Source of the DNA: Mycolicibacterium aromaticivorans JS19b1 = JCM 16368
Lineage (GTDB): Bacteria > Actinomycetota > Actinomycetes > Mycobacteriales > Mycobacteriaceae
DNA: 64,000 bases
Assembly (NCBI RefSeq): GCF_000559085.1
Contig: NZ_JALN02000001.1
Coordinates: 1,178,001-1,242,000, forward strand
Reading direction: 5' to 3'
Shown: piece by piece, positions 26,147-34,335 of the stretch
Layout of the letters: every line of letters starts with the position of its first letter
Numbering within the stretch: position 1 is the first letter of the stretch
Notes under the pieces: generated by a model
Told to the model about the DNA's origin: nothing
The model's input: the letters and a program-made list of their open reading frames with translations, nothing else
Databases searched by the model: none
Translations under genes and position numbers: made by a program

Positions 26147-27556
26147 ATGACGACGCAGGCAGACGAGAAGCGCGAACGTCGCGGCATCATGCAATCGCTG
26201 ACCGGGCTGTCGGTCCGGTACGTCGAACGCTTGATGCCCGACCCGTACCTGTTCGCGGTCATCCTCACGATCGTCGTCGCGGCCCTGGTCGGCTTCCTGG
26301 TCAAGGACGCCACCGCCACCGGAATGCTCAAAGCCTGGTACGGCGGCGTGTGGGGATCGCAGAACATCTTCACCTTCGCCTTCCAGATGGTGCTGATCCT
26401 CGTGACCGGCTACACCCTCGCCGAGGCACCAATCCTCAAGCGCGCCATCGTCTACGCCGCGAGCAAGCCGAACAATCAGGTTCAGGCCGCGCTGCTGTGC
26501 TTCGGCGTGAGCGCGGCGCTGCACCTGCTGAACTGGGGCCTCGGTCTGGTCGCCGGCGCACTGGTCGCACGCCAGGTCGCAAAACGACTGCCCGACACCC
26601 ATTTCGGCTATCTGATCGCCGCATCGTTCATGGGCTTCATCGTCTGGACCCAGGGGCTGTCGTCGTCGATCGCGCTGGCCAACACCGACAGCAGCAGCCC
26701 CATCAACGTGATCCACAAGATCACCGGGATGACGGTGCCGTTGAGCGACACCATCTTCCAGCCCTACAGCTGGCTGTCGGTGATCGTCGTATTGGCCGTG
26801 CTCGCGCTCGCGGTGTGGCGGATGGCGCCGGCGCAGACCCTGGCTCCCGACCCGGCGATCTTCGAGGACGAAGAGCAACCGCAGACCGAGACCGGGGGCA
26901 CGAAGACCTTCGCGGAGTGGCTGGAAAACCTCTGGATCCTCAACGTGCTGGTCTTCGCGGCCGGCATGGCCTACTTCTGGATCAGCGGTTTCGCCCTGAA
27001 CATCTCATCGATGATCATGCTGCTCACGATCACCAGCGCGCTGCTGCACAAGACCCCGATCCGGTTCATTCGGGCATTCACCGGCGCCGCCAAGGTATCG
27101 GGTCCGCTGTTACTGCAGTACCCGCTGTACGGCGGGTTGGTCGGCTTGCTGGGTTACCAAGCGGCCAAAGACATCAAGCCGTTGCAGACTCTGCTGGCCG
27201 AGGGCCTCGTCCATGGCGCGAGCGAATACACGCTGCCGTTCCTGACCTTCGTCGGGTCGCTGATCATCAGCCTGTTCGTCCCGTCCGGCGGTGGGCACTG
27301 GGCAGTGCAGGGACCGATCGCCGTCGACTCGGCGGTGGCGGTCGGTCAGCACTCGTCGGCCTACCTGGGCCTGATGTCGATGGCAGTCGCCGTCGGCGAG
27401 GGCGTGGCAAACATGATCCAGCCGTTCTGGCTACTGCCCCTGCTGGCGATCGCGAAGCTGAATGTCCGCCAGGTGATGGGCTTTACAATCGTGGCGTTCC
27501 TGATCGGCTTCGTGGTGCTCGGGACCACCATGCTGATTGCACCCCATGTGATCTGA
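26147..27556 (+). CDS. Short-chain fatty acid transporter (AtoE family)
   Basis: 469 residues with about 11-12 membrane helices. The family pattern is recognisable: ERLMPDPYLFAVILT, LNWGLGLVAGALVAR, and the C-terminal IISLFVPSGGGHWAVQGPI block and MIQPFWLLPLLAI. AtoE-type proteins import acetoacetate or short-chain fatty acids. It starts 46 bases after the phosphotransferase stop and is probably cotranscribed, thus under the same TetR control. Ends four bases from a convergent lipoprotein gene. Confidence 0.9.
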   Translation: MTTQADEKRERRGIMQSLTGLSVRYVERLMPDPYLFAVILTIVVAALVGFLVKDATATGMLKAWYGGVWGSQNIFTFAFQMVLILVTGYTLAEAPILKRAIVYAASKPNNQVQAALLCFGVSAALHLLNWGLGLVAGALVARQVAKRLPDTHFGYLIAASFMGFIVWTQGLSSSIALANTDSSSPINVIHKITGMTVPLSDTIFQPYSWLSVIVVLAVLALAVWRMAPAQTLAPDPAIFEDEEQPQTETGGTKTFAEWLENLWILNVLVFAAGMAYFWISGFALNISSMIMLLTITSALLHKTPIRFIRAFTGAAKVSGPLLLQYPLYGGLVGLLGYQAAKDIKPLQTLLAEGLVHGASEYTLPFLTFVGSLIISLFVPSGGGHWAVQGPIAVDSAVAVGQHSSAYLGLMSMAVAVGEGVANMIQPFWLLPLLAIAKLNVRQVMGFTIVAFLIGFVVLGTTMLIAPHVI

Positions 27557-27560
27557 GCAC

Positions 27561-28076
27561 TCAGGGCAGCGTGACGCGCTCCACCCGGCCCTTGGTGTCC
27601 TTTGTCGTGGTGGTATCACGGCATTCGCCGAACAGTTCGATGTCGCGGTTCGGATTGCTGACGTTCTGCGGCCCGAAGACAGCCACCACATTGGCCTTGC
27701 TCAACGCGGTGCCATGGGTGTGAAATCCCGGATCGGACGTCCAGCCGGAGTTGCGGAGTTGCTGGACCATCTGGGCGATCTCGGTGTCAGACACCGCGAA
27801 CGATGCCGCGGGTGGATACGCGATGCGCATCTGCCCGCGGAAAGGTGGGTCACCCTGGTCGTTGCACGACGCGTGCCAAAACGCCGCTTCGACGACATTG
27901 ATGTTCAGCGTGGTGACGATGTCGTGCGCAGCGTCCATGACCTGAGCCTTGGACTGCTCGGGGGTCAGCGGGTTGGAGACTCGGTCAGCGTCGGATTGCA
28001 TGATTCCACATCCTGATAGTGCGGCGGCAACCATCACGGTCACCGCGAGCGGGATCCTCTTGCGCGGCACGATCAC
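27561..28076 (-). CDS. Lipoprotein, possible partner of the DUF1023 hydrolase
   Basis: 171 residues. The signal peptide ends with lipobox ALSGC (acylated Cys23). The mature domain has two further Cys (HASCND, FGECRD) that could form a disulfide; a mixed alpha/beta domain is suggested. The GTG start at 28076 has GGAG four bases upstream and follows the hydrolase stop by 11 bases, so the two are cotranscribed. By analogy with type VII secretion toxin loci it may be an immunity or chaperone lipoprotein; this is inference only. Confidence 0.8.
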   Translation of the reverse strand: MIVPRKRIPLAVTVMVAAALSGCGIMQSDADRVSNPLTPEQSKAQVMDAAHDIVTTLNINVVEAAFWHASCNDQGDPPFRGQMRIAYPPAASFAVSDTEIAQMVQQLRNSGWTSDPGFHTHGTALSKANVVAVFGPQNVSNPNRDIELFGECRDTTTTKDTKGRVERVTLP

Positions 28077-28087
28077 TGGGCTCCGTC

Positions 28088-29800
28088 CTAGTGGTAGTGG
28101 CCTGATGTCGGGGCACGATACAGCTCGGGATCGGACGGCAGCACGCCGATGTCGGTGAGGATGTTGTCGCTGCGATGCGGCGCGGTCATACCGTCGAGGG
28201 CCAGGGCATCACCGTGGCCGGAGACGATGTCGGCCATGCTGAACAGCGACTCGGTGCCACGTTCGAAGTAATGGCTGTGGTCGTTGATGGTCCAGCCGGG
28301 GACTTCCGCTTTGAAACGGGTCGAGCCGAACCCGTCCATGGCCGGGTCGGCGCCCAGCGCGAGATTCACGCCGGTACCCGGGATGTGCACCTGCGGAATA
28401 CCCCCGAGCTGGGTGACCGGGTCCGTCGAGGCCGAACCGACGAAGACATGCCCACCCGGTCCGAGGTGAAAGTCTCCGGCGCTCTTGGCCATATCGGTTC
28501 CGGGGCAGCCGATGAGGATCACATCGTTGGTGTGCATCCCGTAACCCGCTGCCGCGTCGGCCACCGTCGTCGAGCCGTAAGAGTGCCCCATGACGGTCAT
28601 GTGCGACGGGCCCGGACCGTGAGTGACGTTCAGGCCGTTGACATCTGCGGCGAGCAGCGCACCGCCCTGGTGCGCCAGCGAGGTCTGCGCGACCCGCGGG
28701 TCGGTCAGGCTGTTCGGCGCGTCATAGCCCATCCAGGCGACGACGGACGCCGATCGGCTCGGGTCCGCTTTCACGGCCTCGTTGTACAGGTTGCTGGCAT
28801 CGCTGGCGCTGAGCCAGCCCTCGGTCACGCTGTGACTGGTGCCCGGCACCACCACCGTGGTGTTGGCAGCTTTGTCGGGGTTGCCGATCGCGATTGCCGC
28901 GCGGCCCTGACCGTCGAACTTCGTCGGCTGATACACCTGAAGAAATGTCTTGGCGCCGGTAGCCAGCTGATCGTCTTCGAGTGCCTGTTCCACCTTGACC
29001 GCGTTGGTGTAGCGCGTGACGTCGTCCGGGGTGCAGCCGTAGCGGAACGGGTCGTTGACGACATCCTGCGCGGAGACACCGTGCCGGCTGGCGGCTTCCT
29101 GGATGTTCTCGATGTCGGTGCGCATCGCGGTCTGATTCGCCACGTCACGGGCCTCGACGGGAATCCCGTTGAGATTGCCCATATATGGGGGATTGTCCCG
29201 CAATTCGGCCTGCTGCTGCTCGGGTGTCAGCGAATCCCACCACTTCTTGACGTCCTCGGGCGGGGTCGATTCCGGCGGTGGCGGCGGCGTGGGTTGGGCA
29301 TCGGGTACCGGAAGCCTGCCGTCCGCCATGTTGATCGCCGCAGCCAGTTCGGCGTCAACACCGTTGGCTTCGACCAGGATTGCGTTCAACTGCGCTTGCA
29401 GGTCGGCGATCTTCGCCGCCAGATCCGCGGCCGTCCCCGTGAATCCCGGACCCTTGACCACCGAGTTCGTCGCTGGATCGATGTCCAACCCCTGGCTTCT
29501 CGCGTCGTCTTTGAGCTCGCGGAGTTCGATCTTCACTTTCTCGATGTCTTGTGCGGCCTTCTGCGCGGCCTGGGCTACCGCGAGGGCTTCACGGGCATGA
29601 GCGTCGAGGTCGACCCGCGTCTTGTGTATCGCGTCGCGGGCGGCGTCCGCCGCAACGCCACCCCAGGACTCAAATGCGGGGAGCTGTTCGGACGCCCGCG
29701 CCGCATCGGTCGAGGCTCCGCTGCGCGCGGACGCTGCGTGAAAAACTTCCCGGACGGCCTCTGGGTCCCACCGCTCGATGTCTGCGACGCTAAGCGTCAC
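28088..29800 (-). CDS. DUF1023 alpha/beta hydrolase with WXG-like N-terminus
   Basis: 570 residues. N-terminal helical part (1-155) with a SWGG motif at residues 45-48, like the WxG turn of WXG100 proteins, then a Pro-rich linker (about 165-182). The C-terminal DUF1023 alpha/beta hydrolase (about 290-520) has the nucleophile elbow MGHSYGS (Ser407) and a likely catalytic His in NDHSHYF (508-510). No signal peptide. The build, a secretion-targeting helical head followed by a hydrolase, is that of type VII secretion substrates. The start overlaps the small WXG/EspC-like gene by 11 bases. Confidence 0.85.
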   Translation of the reverse strand: MTLSVADIERWDPEAVREVFHAASARSGASTDAARASEQLPAFESWGGVAADAARDAIHKTRVDLDAHAREALAVAQAAQKAAQDIEKVKIELRELKDDARSQGLDIDPATNSVVKGPGFTGTAADLAAKIADLQAQLNAILVEANGVDAELAAAINMADGRLPVPDAQPTPPPPPESTPPEDVKKWWDSLTPEQQQAELRDNPPYMGNLNGIPVEARDVANQTAMRTDIENIQEAASRHGVSAQDVVNDPFRYGCTPDDVTRYTNAVKVEQALEDDQLATGAKTFLQVYQPTKFDGQGRAAIAIGNPDKAANTTVVVPGTSHSVTEGWLSASDASNLYNEAVKADPSRSASVVAWMGYDAPNSLTDPRVAQTSLAHQGGALLAADVNGLNVTHGPGPSHMTVMGHSYGSTTVADAAAGYGMHTNDVILIGCPGTDMAKSAGDFHLGPGGHVFVGSASTDPVTQLGGIPQVHIPGTGVNLALGADPAMDGFGSTRFKAEVPGWTINDHSHYFERGTESLFSMADIVSGHGDALALDGMTAPHRSDNILTDIGVLPSDPELYRAPTSGHYH

Positions 29801-30116
29801 GCGCCTGACCGTTCGGCCGATACACGTCGGCGAATTCCTCAGCGTCGCGCTGATCCATCGCTGCGAATGTCATGCCACTCACCCGCAGACCTTCGGCATG
29901 CTCGTAGAGGCGCGTGGTGAGGGTCGTCGTCACCGTGGACCAGGCGGCAGCTTTCGCCGCCAGCGCGGACTGAGATTGTCCCACCCAGCTGAACAATGAC
30001 GACTCGATGGTCTGGTCGGCCTGGGTATGGGTGGCGAACACGTTCTGCGAGTGCTGGTCCAACACTCCGCCCGAAGTGACGAGCGACTCCGGATTGACCT
30101 TCAGCGGCTCGGCCAC
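29790..30116 (-). CDS. WXG100/EspC-like small protein (type VII secretion family)
   Basis: 108 residues, helical, with a central SWVG (W44-V45-G46) turn between two predicted helices, the hallmark of the ESX/EspC-type hairpin. N-terminal LKVNPESLVTSGG is typical of EspC-like proteins. GTG at 30116 is supported by GAGGAGG six bases upstream. It probably forms a heterodimer with the N-terminal head of the following hydrolase and guides both to an ESX machine encoded elsewhere. A C-terminal YxxxD/E export motif is not obvious. Confidence 0.8.
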   Translation of the reverse strand: MAEPLKVNPESLVTSGGVLDQHSQNVFATHTQADQTIESSLFSWVGQSQSALAAKAAAWSTVTTTLTTRLYEHAEGLRVSGMTFAAMDQRDAEEFADVYRPNGQARDA

Positions 30117-30441
30117 GGCCCGCCTCCTCGCCCCGCGCAGCAAACTGTTCGAACCGCAAACTTACCACCAAAGAGGCATCCAGCGTGTCCACCCGGCAAT
30201 ATCGCGCACGCCCTCGCTGAGCGCATTCGGATGCCAAGGCGCACAGCGTGACTCCGACTCCGACGGCCGGCCTGGCCAACGGCCGGGCGTCACCGAGTCC
30301 CCACCAGTTGTTAAGGAACGATGACGCTGTCCCGATGATGCGAAAGCTGCACGTCAGCGGCGGTTGCAGCGACTAAAATGGACAGTGCCAATTACTGACA
30401 GAACGTCATAATTGACGCAGACTTGCCGAAGGGTATTGCAC

Positions 30442-31131
30442 ATGTCGGGCCGGCCAGATGAGCGGCGGGGCGAAAGCAGCCGCGGTAGTGGCCCGCGGCC
30501 GCCCGAACCCGGCTCGCTGTCTCGGATCGGGTGGGTCAGGTACTTTTTCGCCGACGACCGTTGGGAGTGGTCGGACGAGGTGGCCCGCATGCATGGCTAC
30601 GAGCCCGGCTCCGTCACTCCGACAACCGAATTGGTGCTCTCCCACAAGCATCCGGAGGATCGCGACGAGCTCCTCGAGTTGCTGCAGCGAATACGCCACA
30701 ACCGTGAGCCGTTCAGCACGCGGCATCGGATCCGCGACACAGAGGGACGAACCCACCATGTGGTCGTCGTGGGCAACCAGATGCGCGACGATGCCGGTGA
30801 GGTGATCGGCAGTGACGGCTTCTACATCGACATGACGGGCGACCTCCGTAGCGCACAGGAGCAGGTGAGCAATGAGGTCGAGGACATCGCCGCCCGCCGG
30901 TCTCCCATCGATCAGGCCAAAGGGATGCTGATGATGGTGTACAGCATCAGCGCCGACGCGGCCTTCGACCTGCTGCGCTGGCGTTCACAAGAGACCAACG
31001 TCAAGTTACGAGACCTCGCCCAACAGGTCGCCACAGATTTTCAAGGTGTAGCGCACGACGGCGCGATGCCGGACCGGTCGGTGTATGACGGACTGCTCAT
31101 GACCGCGCATCTACGGGTCGGCCAGGGCTAA
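30442..31131 (+). CDS. PAS-ANTAR regulator
   Basis: 229 residues. PAS domain (about 25-135), with RYFFADDRWEWSDEVARMHGYEPG and HPEDRDELLELL, followed by an ANTAR RNA-binding domain (about 145-205) containing RSPIDQAKGMLMMVYSISADAAFDLLRWRS. Such proteins bind two-hexaloop RNAs and prevent transcription termination in response to a sensed signal; no partner histidine kinase is adjacent. ATG 30442 follows a GAAGGG at suitable distance. The PAS ligand is unknown. Confidence 0.88.
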   Translation: MSGRPDERRGESSRGSGPRPPEPGSLSRIGWVRYFFADDRWEWSDEVARMHGYEPGSVTPTTELVLSHKHPEDRDELLELLQRIRHNREPFSTRHRIRDTEGRTHHVVVVGNQMRDDAGEVIGSDGFYIDMTGDLRSAQEQVSNEVEDIAARRSPIDQAKGMLMMVYSISADAAFDLLRWRSQETNVKLRDLAQQVATDFQGVAHDGAMPDRSVYDGLLMTAHLRVGQG

Positions 31132-31421
31132 ACCGACACCAGGTCGTAGGGCGGCGCGCCGACGCCACTGATCATGAGTTGTCCGGACGGGACTCGTTCG
31201 ACGAGTTTCACTGCAACGCTGCGATTTCCGATGGTCAGCTGCGCTGGTTTGCCAGCCGTGACGGCATCGGGTGCGCCGTATGCGAGGCCCTGCCAGTGGT
31301 ACTGTCCGTCGATCGGGTTGAGGTGCCCGGCGAGGCGGACCCGGACGGGACAGCGCACGCCGGCGACGTCCAGCTCGGCATCGCCGTCGAAGACACCGCT
31401 GTCGTCGGCCGCGGCCGTCAC
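31128..31421 (-). CDS. DUF4873 domain protein
   Basis: About 97 residues, beta-rich: the DUF4873 pattern GDAELDVAGVRCPVRVRLAGHLNPIDGQYHWQG is visible. In mycobacteria this domain is often fused to, or encoded next to, oxygenases. The GTG at 31421 overlaps the oxygenase stop by four bases (GTGA); a GTG at 31442 would add seven residues and a longer overlap. It probably works with the AurF-like oxygenase as an accessory or binding domain. Biochemical role unknown. Confidence 0.8.
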   Translation of the reverse strand: MTAAADDSGVFDGDAELDVAGVRCPVRVRLAGHLNPIDGQYHWQGLAYGAPDAVTAGKPAQLTIGNRSVAVKLVERVPSGQLMISGVGAPPYDLVSV

Positions 31422-32323
31422 AGGAAGTTGCTCCGCTTCCACATCCGCCGGCTGATCCGGTTCATCAGTCCGATCTCCTCGAGGAATGCGGCCAGCGGCG
31501 CGAATCCCGTTCGCATGGTCTCATGGAAATACGGATTTGCCCGGGCCTGCCGTCGGCCTTCATGCCCGTCGAGCCCGGCGCGGCGGTAGACGGCACGGTT
31601 GGTGAACAGGTAGCGGTAGAACGGGCCGCCGGCGCCGTGGATCGTCGCGAGCAGGAAGCGATTTCGACCCTTCATGTTGGGGACGTCTCGGCGGGCGCCG
31701 TCGCGGGCGAACTGAATGTGGCGCGCTTCCTCGGTGACGTGAATTCGCATGACGCGGCGCACGATCGGCTGGATGTCCGGATCGTCGAGGATCTCCCGCT
31801 GCAGTGCGTCGAAGATCTCCTCCCCCACCAGTGCGGCGATCCACAGCACGGTCTTCTGGAACACCAGCGGCAGCAGGTTGATGGTCATCCGCTGAATCCG
31901 GCTGGGCTGGAACGGTTTACCGTCGACGGCCGCGATGGCGCGGCCGAACATGACCATGTGGCGGGTCTCGTCACCGAGTTCGGTGAGCGAGTAGTGAGTG
32001 GAGGCCGCGGTGACGTCGGCGTGCATGAGGCCGCGCAGCAGTGCCTGATTGAGGATGTTCTCGAACCACACGCCGGCCGAGAGCAGGTTGATGAACTCTT
32101 GCCGGGACAGCTCGATCTGCTGTTCGCGGCTCATCTGCTCCCACATCTGTGTGCCGTAGAGGGAGATCACCCGGGGCGGCAGGAAGTACTTGTCGGGCAC
32201 GACGGGGGTGTCCCAGTCGATGTCGACGACGGGGGCGTAGGACTTGCGGGCCGAGCCCTTGAGCAGGCGGTCGGAGAACTCCTCTCGACTCGGTGGTGGT
32301 GCCGTCCTGGTCGAAGCAGTCAT
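31418..32323 (-). CDS. AurF-like diiron oxygenase
   Basis: 301 residues. Ferritin-like four-helix bundle with two carboxylate-bridged iron motifs: an early Glu helix (WFENILNQALLRG), ELGDETRHMVMF (ExxRH type) and, later, HVTEEARHIQFA (second ExxRH). This matches the p-aminobenzoate N-oxygenase AurF family, whose members oxidise amines or hydroxylate. ATG 32323 is preceded by AGGAGG at six bases. Divergent TetR and a palindrome in the gap suggest substrate-induced control. Confidence 0.9.
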   Translation of the reverse strand: MTASTRTAPPPSREEFSDRLLKGSARKSYAPVVDIDWDTPVVPDKYFLPPRVISLYGTQMWEQMSREQQIELSRQEFINLLSAGVWFENILNQALLRGLMHADVTAASTHYSLTELGDETRHMVMFGRAIAAVDGKPFQPSRIQRMTINLLPLVFQKTVLWIAALVGEEIFDALQREILDDPDIQPIVRRVMRIHVTEEARHIQFARDGARRDVPNMKGRNRFLLATIHGAGGPFYRYLFTNRAVYRRAGLDGHEGRRQARANPYFHETMRTGFAPLAAFLEEIGLMNRISRRMWKRSNFL

Positions 32324-32363
32324 GTCGAGCCTCCTGGATCGCGGTTGGGCCGGTGAAACCGAA

Positions 32364-32388
32364 GATACATTCTGGGTTCGTTTGTATC
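32364..32388. promoter_or_regulatory. GATACA-N13-TGTATC inverted repeat, candidate TetR operator
   Basis: GATACA (32364-32369) and TGTATC (32383-32388) lie in the 97-base gap between the AurF-like gene and the divergent TetR gene. The symmetry is limited to six bases per arm, so support is modest; the location between two divergent starts is the main argument. Confidence 0.45.
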
Positions 32389-32420
32389 AATAGCGTCCGA
32401 GCAGGCCTTACACTGCAGCA

Positions 32421-33053
32421 ATGAAGTACAGCGGCCTGCTCGCCAAAGCGGTGCAGCGATTCGGGTCGCCGACAGTGGAGGGCAACGCCGAGAAGATCCT
32501 GGACGCGGCTCTGAAGCAATTCGAGCTGTTCGGGATTCGCCGGTCCACGGTGGAGGACATCACCAAGCGTTCTGGGCTGGCGCGGGTGACGCTGTACCGG
32601 ACGTTTGCGAACAAGGACGCGATCGTCGAGGCCGTGCTGCTGCGGGAACTCGAGCGGTTCCTCTCCGAGTTGGCCGCTGAGGCCAGCAGTTACGACGGAG
32701 CAGAAGACAAGCTGGTTGAGGGGTTCGTGTTCACGCTGAACACGTTGCGCGGACATGCCCTTCTGCAGCGGCTGCTCGCGACCGAACCGGAAACGGTCCT
32801 GCCGTTCCTGACGACTGAGGGCGACAGCGTCATTCGGACCGCATCATCGTTTCTGGCGCACCAGCTGGCGGTGGCGCTGCCCGATGATCGCCGAACTCAA
32901 CTCGAGTTGCTCGAGGTCGCCGAGGTGACGGTGCGGATCATCGTGTCGTTCGTGCTGACGCCGTCGCAGAACGTCGCGCTGGGTGACGATGATGCGCTGC
33001 GGTCGTTCGCGCGGCGGTATCTGGTGCCCCCGTTGCTGGGGCTGGCGGGTTAG
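32421..33053 (+). CDS. TetR-family transcriptional regulator
   Basis: 210 residues. DNA-binding head (about 20-65): AEKILDAALKQFELFGIRRSTVEDITKRSGLARVTLYRTF; helical ligand domain beyond. Divergent from the AurF-like/DUF4873 pair, probably their repressor. The ATG at 32421 is retained although no strong Shine-Dalgarno sequence is visible. Confidence 0.9.
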   Translation: MKYSGLLAKAVQRFGSPTVEGNAEKILDAALKQFELFGIRRSTVEDITKRSGLARVTLYRTFANKDAIVEAVLLRELERFLSELAAEASSYDGAEDKLVEGFVFTLNTLRGHALLQRLLATEPETVLPFLTTEGDSVIRTASSFLAHQLAVALPDDRRTQLELLEVAEVTVRIIVSFVLTPSQNVALGDDDALRSFARRYLVPPLLGLAG

Positions 33054-33107
33054 TTCTGTGCGGTGGGCCATGGTTTGGGCGCTTGCGCGGTCGGGAAAAA
33101 TAAGTGC

Positions 33108-33341
33108 ATGAAATCACTTCGTCGTCGCGCGACGGTCGCCGCCGTCGCAACCGTGTGCATCGCGGCAGCAGCGCCGTTCGGTGTGGGTGTCAGTGCAGCT
33201 GACCCGTTGAACTGTGTGAACGGGCAGTTTTGGGACCCGATCACGAATACGTGCCAGACGCCGCGCCAAGCCGAGAACTGCCCGCCGGGTCAGTACTGGA
33301 ACGCACTGTCCAACGTCTGCCGGCCGCTGGGACAGCTTTAG
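33108..33341 (+). CDS. Small secreted protein with two cysteine-bounded repeats
   Basis: 77 residues: basic start (MKSLRRRATV), hydrophobic signal (VAAVATVCIAAAAPFGVGVSA, cleavage near AAD), then two similar units CVNGQFWDPITNTCQ and CPPGQYWNALSNVCR, each C-x2-G-Q-(F/Y)-W-x6-C. Each unit could close one disulfide loop. Such small proteins are common in mycobacteria but of unknown role. ATG 33108 is chosen because it gives a clean signal peptide. Followed by about 100 bases with no feature. Confidence 0.8.
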   Translation: MKSLRRRATVAAVATVCIAAAAPFGVGVSAADPLNCVNGQFWDPITNTCQTPRQAENCPPGQYWNALSNVCRPLGQL

Positions 33342-33440
33342 CCTCAGCCGGGTCAACCGGGAAGCGCGCAACGCGGCCGCAGGTCGAATAACCTGTCGCA
33401 CAACGGTTTCAACCCTGAGATCCGGTCTGATCGGCGACAT

Positions 33441-34150
33441 CTACCTTGCGACGTAGACCGTGTTGGTCGAGTGCCCGCCGGTCAGCGGGTTGGGAAACCG
33501 GATGATAGATGCCTCGAACTGGCCGAAGACTTCGGCGAGGACGCCCTCGAACTCCGCGTCGGGTGGATCATCGGACCACAGCGCGAAGACCCCGCCGGGA
33601 TGCAGGTGCCCGACGAGCTTTCGCAATCCCGCCGGCGTGTAGAAACCCGCGTGGCTCGGGTGCAGGACATGTCGCGGCGTGTGGTCAATATCGAGGAGCA
33701 CGGCGTGAAAGCGCCGGCGCGGTGTCTCCGGATCGAAACCGGCCTCGCTGTCGGACATGGCGAAGAAGTCGCCCCGTTGCAGGCGAACCCGCGGATCCGA
33801 CGCCAGTTCGGCGGAGTCGGGGAGCAACCCACGCTGATGCCAGCCGATGACCTCCCCGAGTGCTTCCACCACGACCAGTGAACGAACGCGGGGATCTTCG
33901 ATCGCCGTCTGCGCGGTATAGCCGAGCCCCAATCCCCCGACGACGATATCGAGGTCCGCATTGACCGCCTGGGCCAGGCCGAGGCGCGCGAGCGCCACCT
34001 CAGCCGCAGTGAACAAGCTCGACATCAGGAACTCGTCGCCGAGCTTGACCTCGTACACATCGACGTTCAGGGACGGCTCGGTCCGTCTGCGCAGGCTGTT
34101 ACCCCCATGGGGGTCTCGGACCAGTCGAGTTCCTCGAAACGTGCAGTCAT
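33441..34150 (-). CDS. Spermidine synthase-like methyltransferase-fold protein, apparent N-terminal frameshift
   Basis: The body (about 215 residues) is a spermidine-synthase-like Rossmann protein: DVYEVKLGDEFLMSSLFT, VVGGLGLGYTAQTA (glycine-rich site), VVEALGEVIGWH and LLDIDHTPRHVL. The natural start appears to be ATG 34150, behind GTGGAG, which reads MTARFEELDWSETPMG and then falls out of frame at a GGGGG run (34102-34106, minus strand). One extra G would restore MGGNSLRRRTEPSLNVDVYEV. As written, only a start lacking this N-terminus (up to 34193) is in frame. Either a real frameshift or a base-call error. Confidence 0.75.
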
Positions 34151-34254
34151 GACGCTCCACCGACCCGCCCGTAATGTCGTTCGCCGAGTGCATCTCGGCG
34201 AACGAAGCCTACAGATCTTTAAGACGGCGACGTTTTCTTTGGTCAGCGTTAGCC

Positions 34255-34335
34255 CGACCGGCCAGCAAGGCCCGACCCCCAGTTCGAGCTGCTCGGCGTC
34301 ACCGAAGTGTTGTTGGGTTGACGGGGTAGGTCGGC
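34255..34335. repeat. Downstream flank shared with the decayed copy at 38.6 kb (copy A)
   Basis: This non-coding stretch past the stop of the intact DsbA-like gene resembles 38588-38663, past the end of the pseudogene. Both contain TTCGAGCTGCTCG, then a diverged stretch with AAGTGTT(A/G)TTGGG, GTTGACGGG and a final AGCTG. The similarity shows that the duplication included sequence beyond the gene. Confidence 0.6.

Noticed and set aside
27561..28076. Reading the lipoprotein as a continuation of the fatty acid transporter operon
   Set aside because: It is on the opposite strand and converges with AtoE; it belongs with the DUF1023 gene upstream of it.
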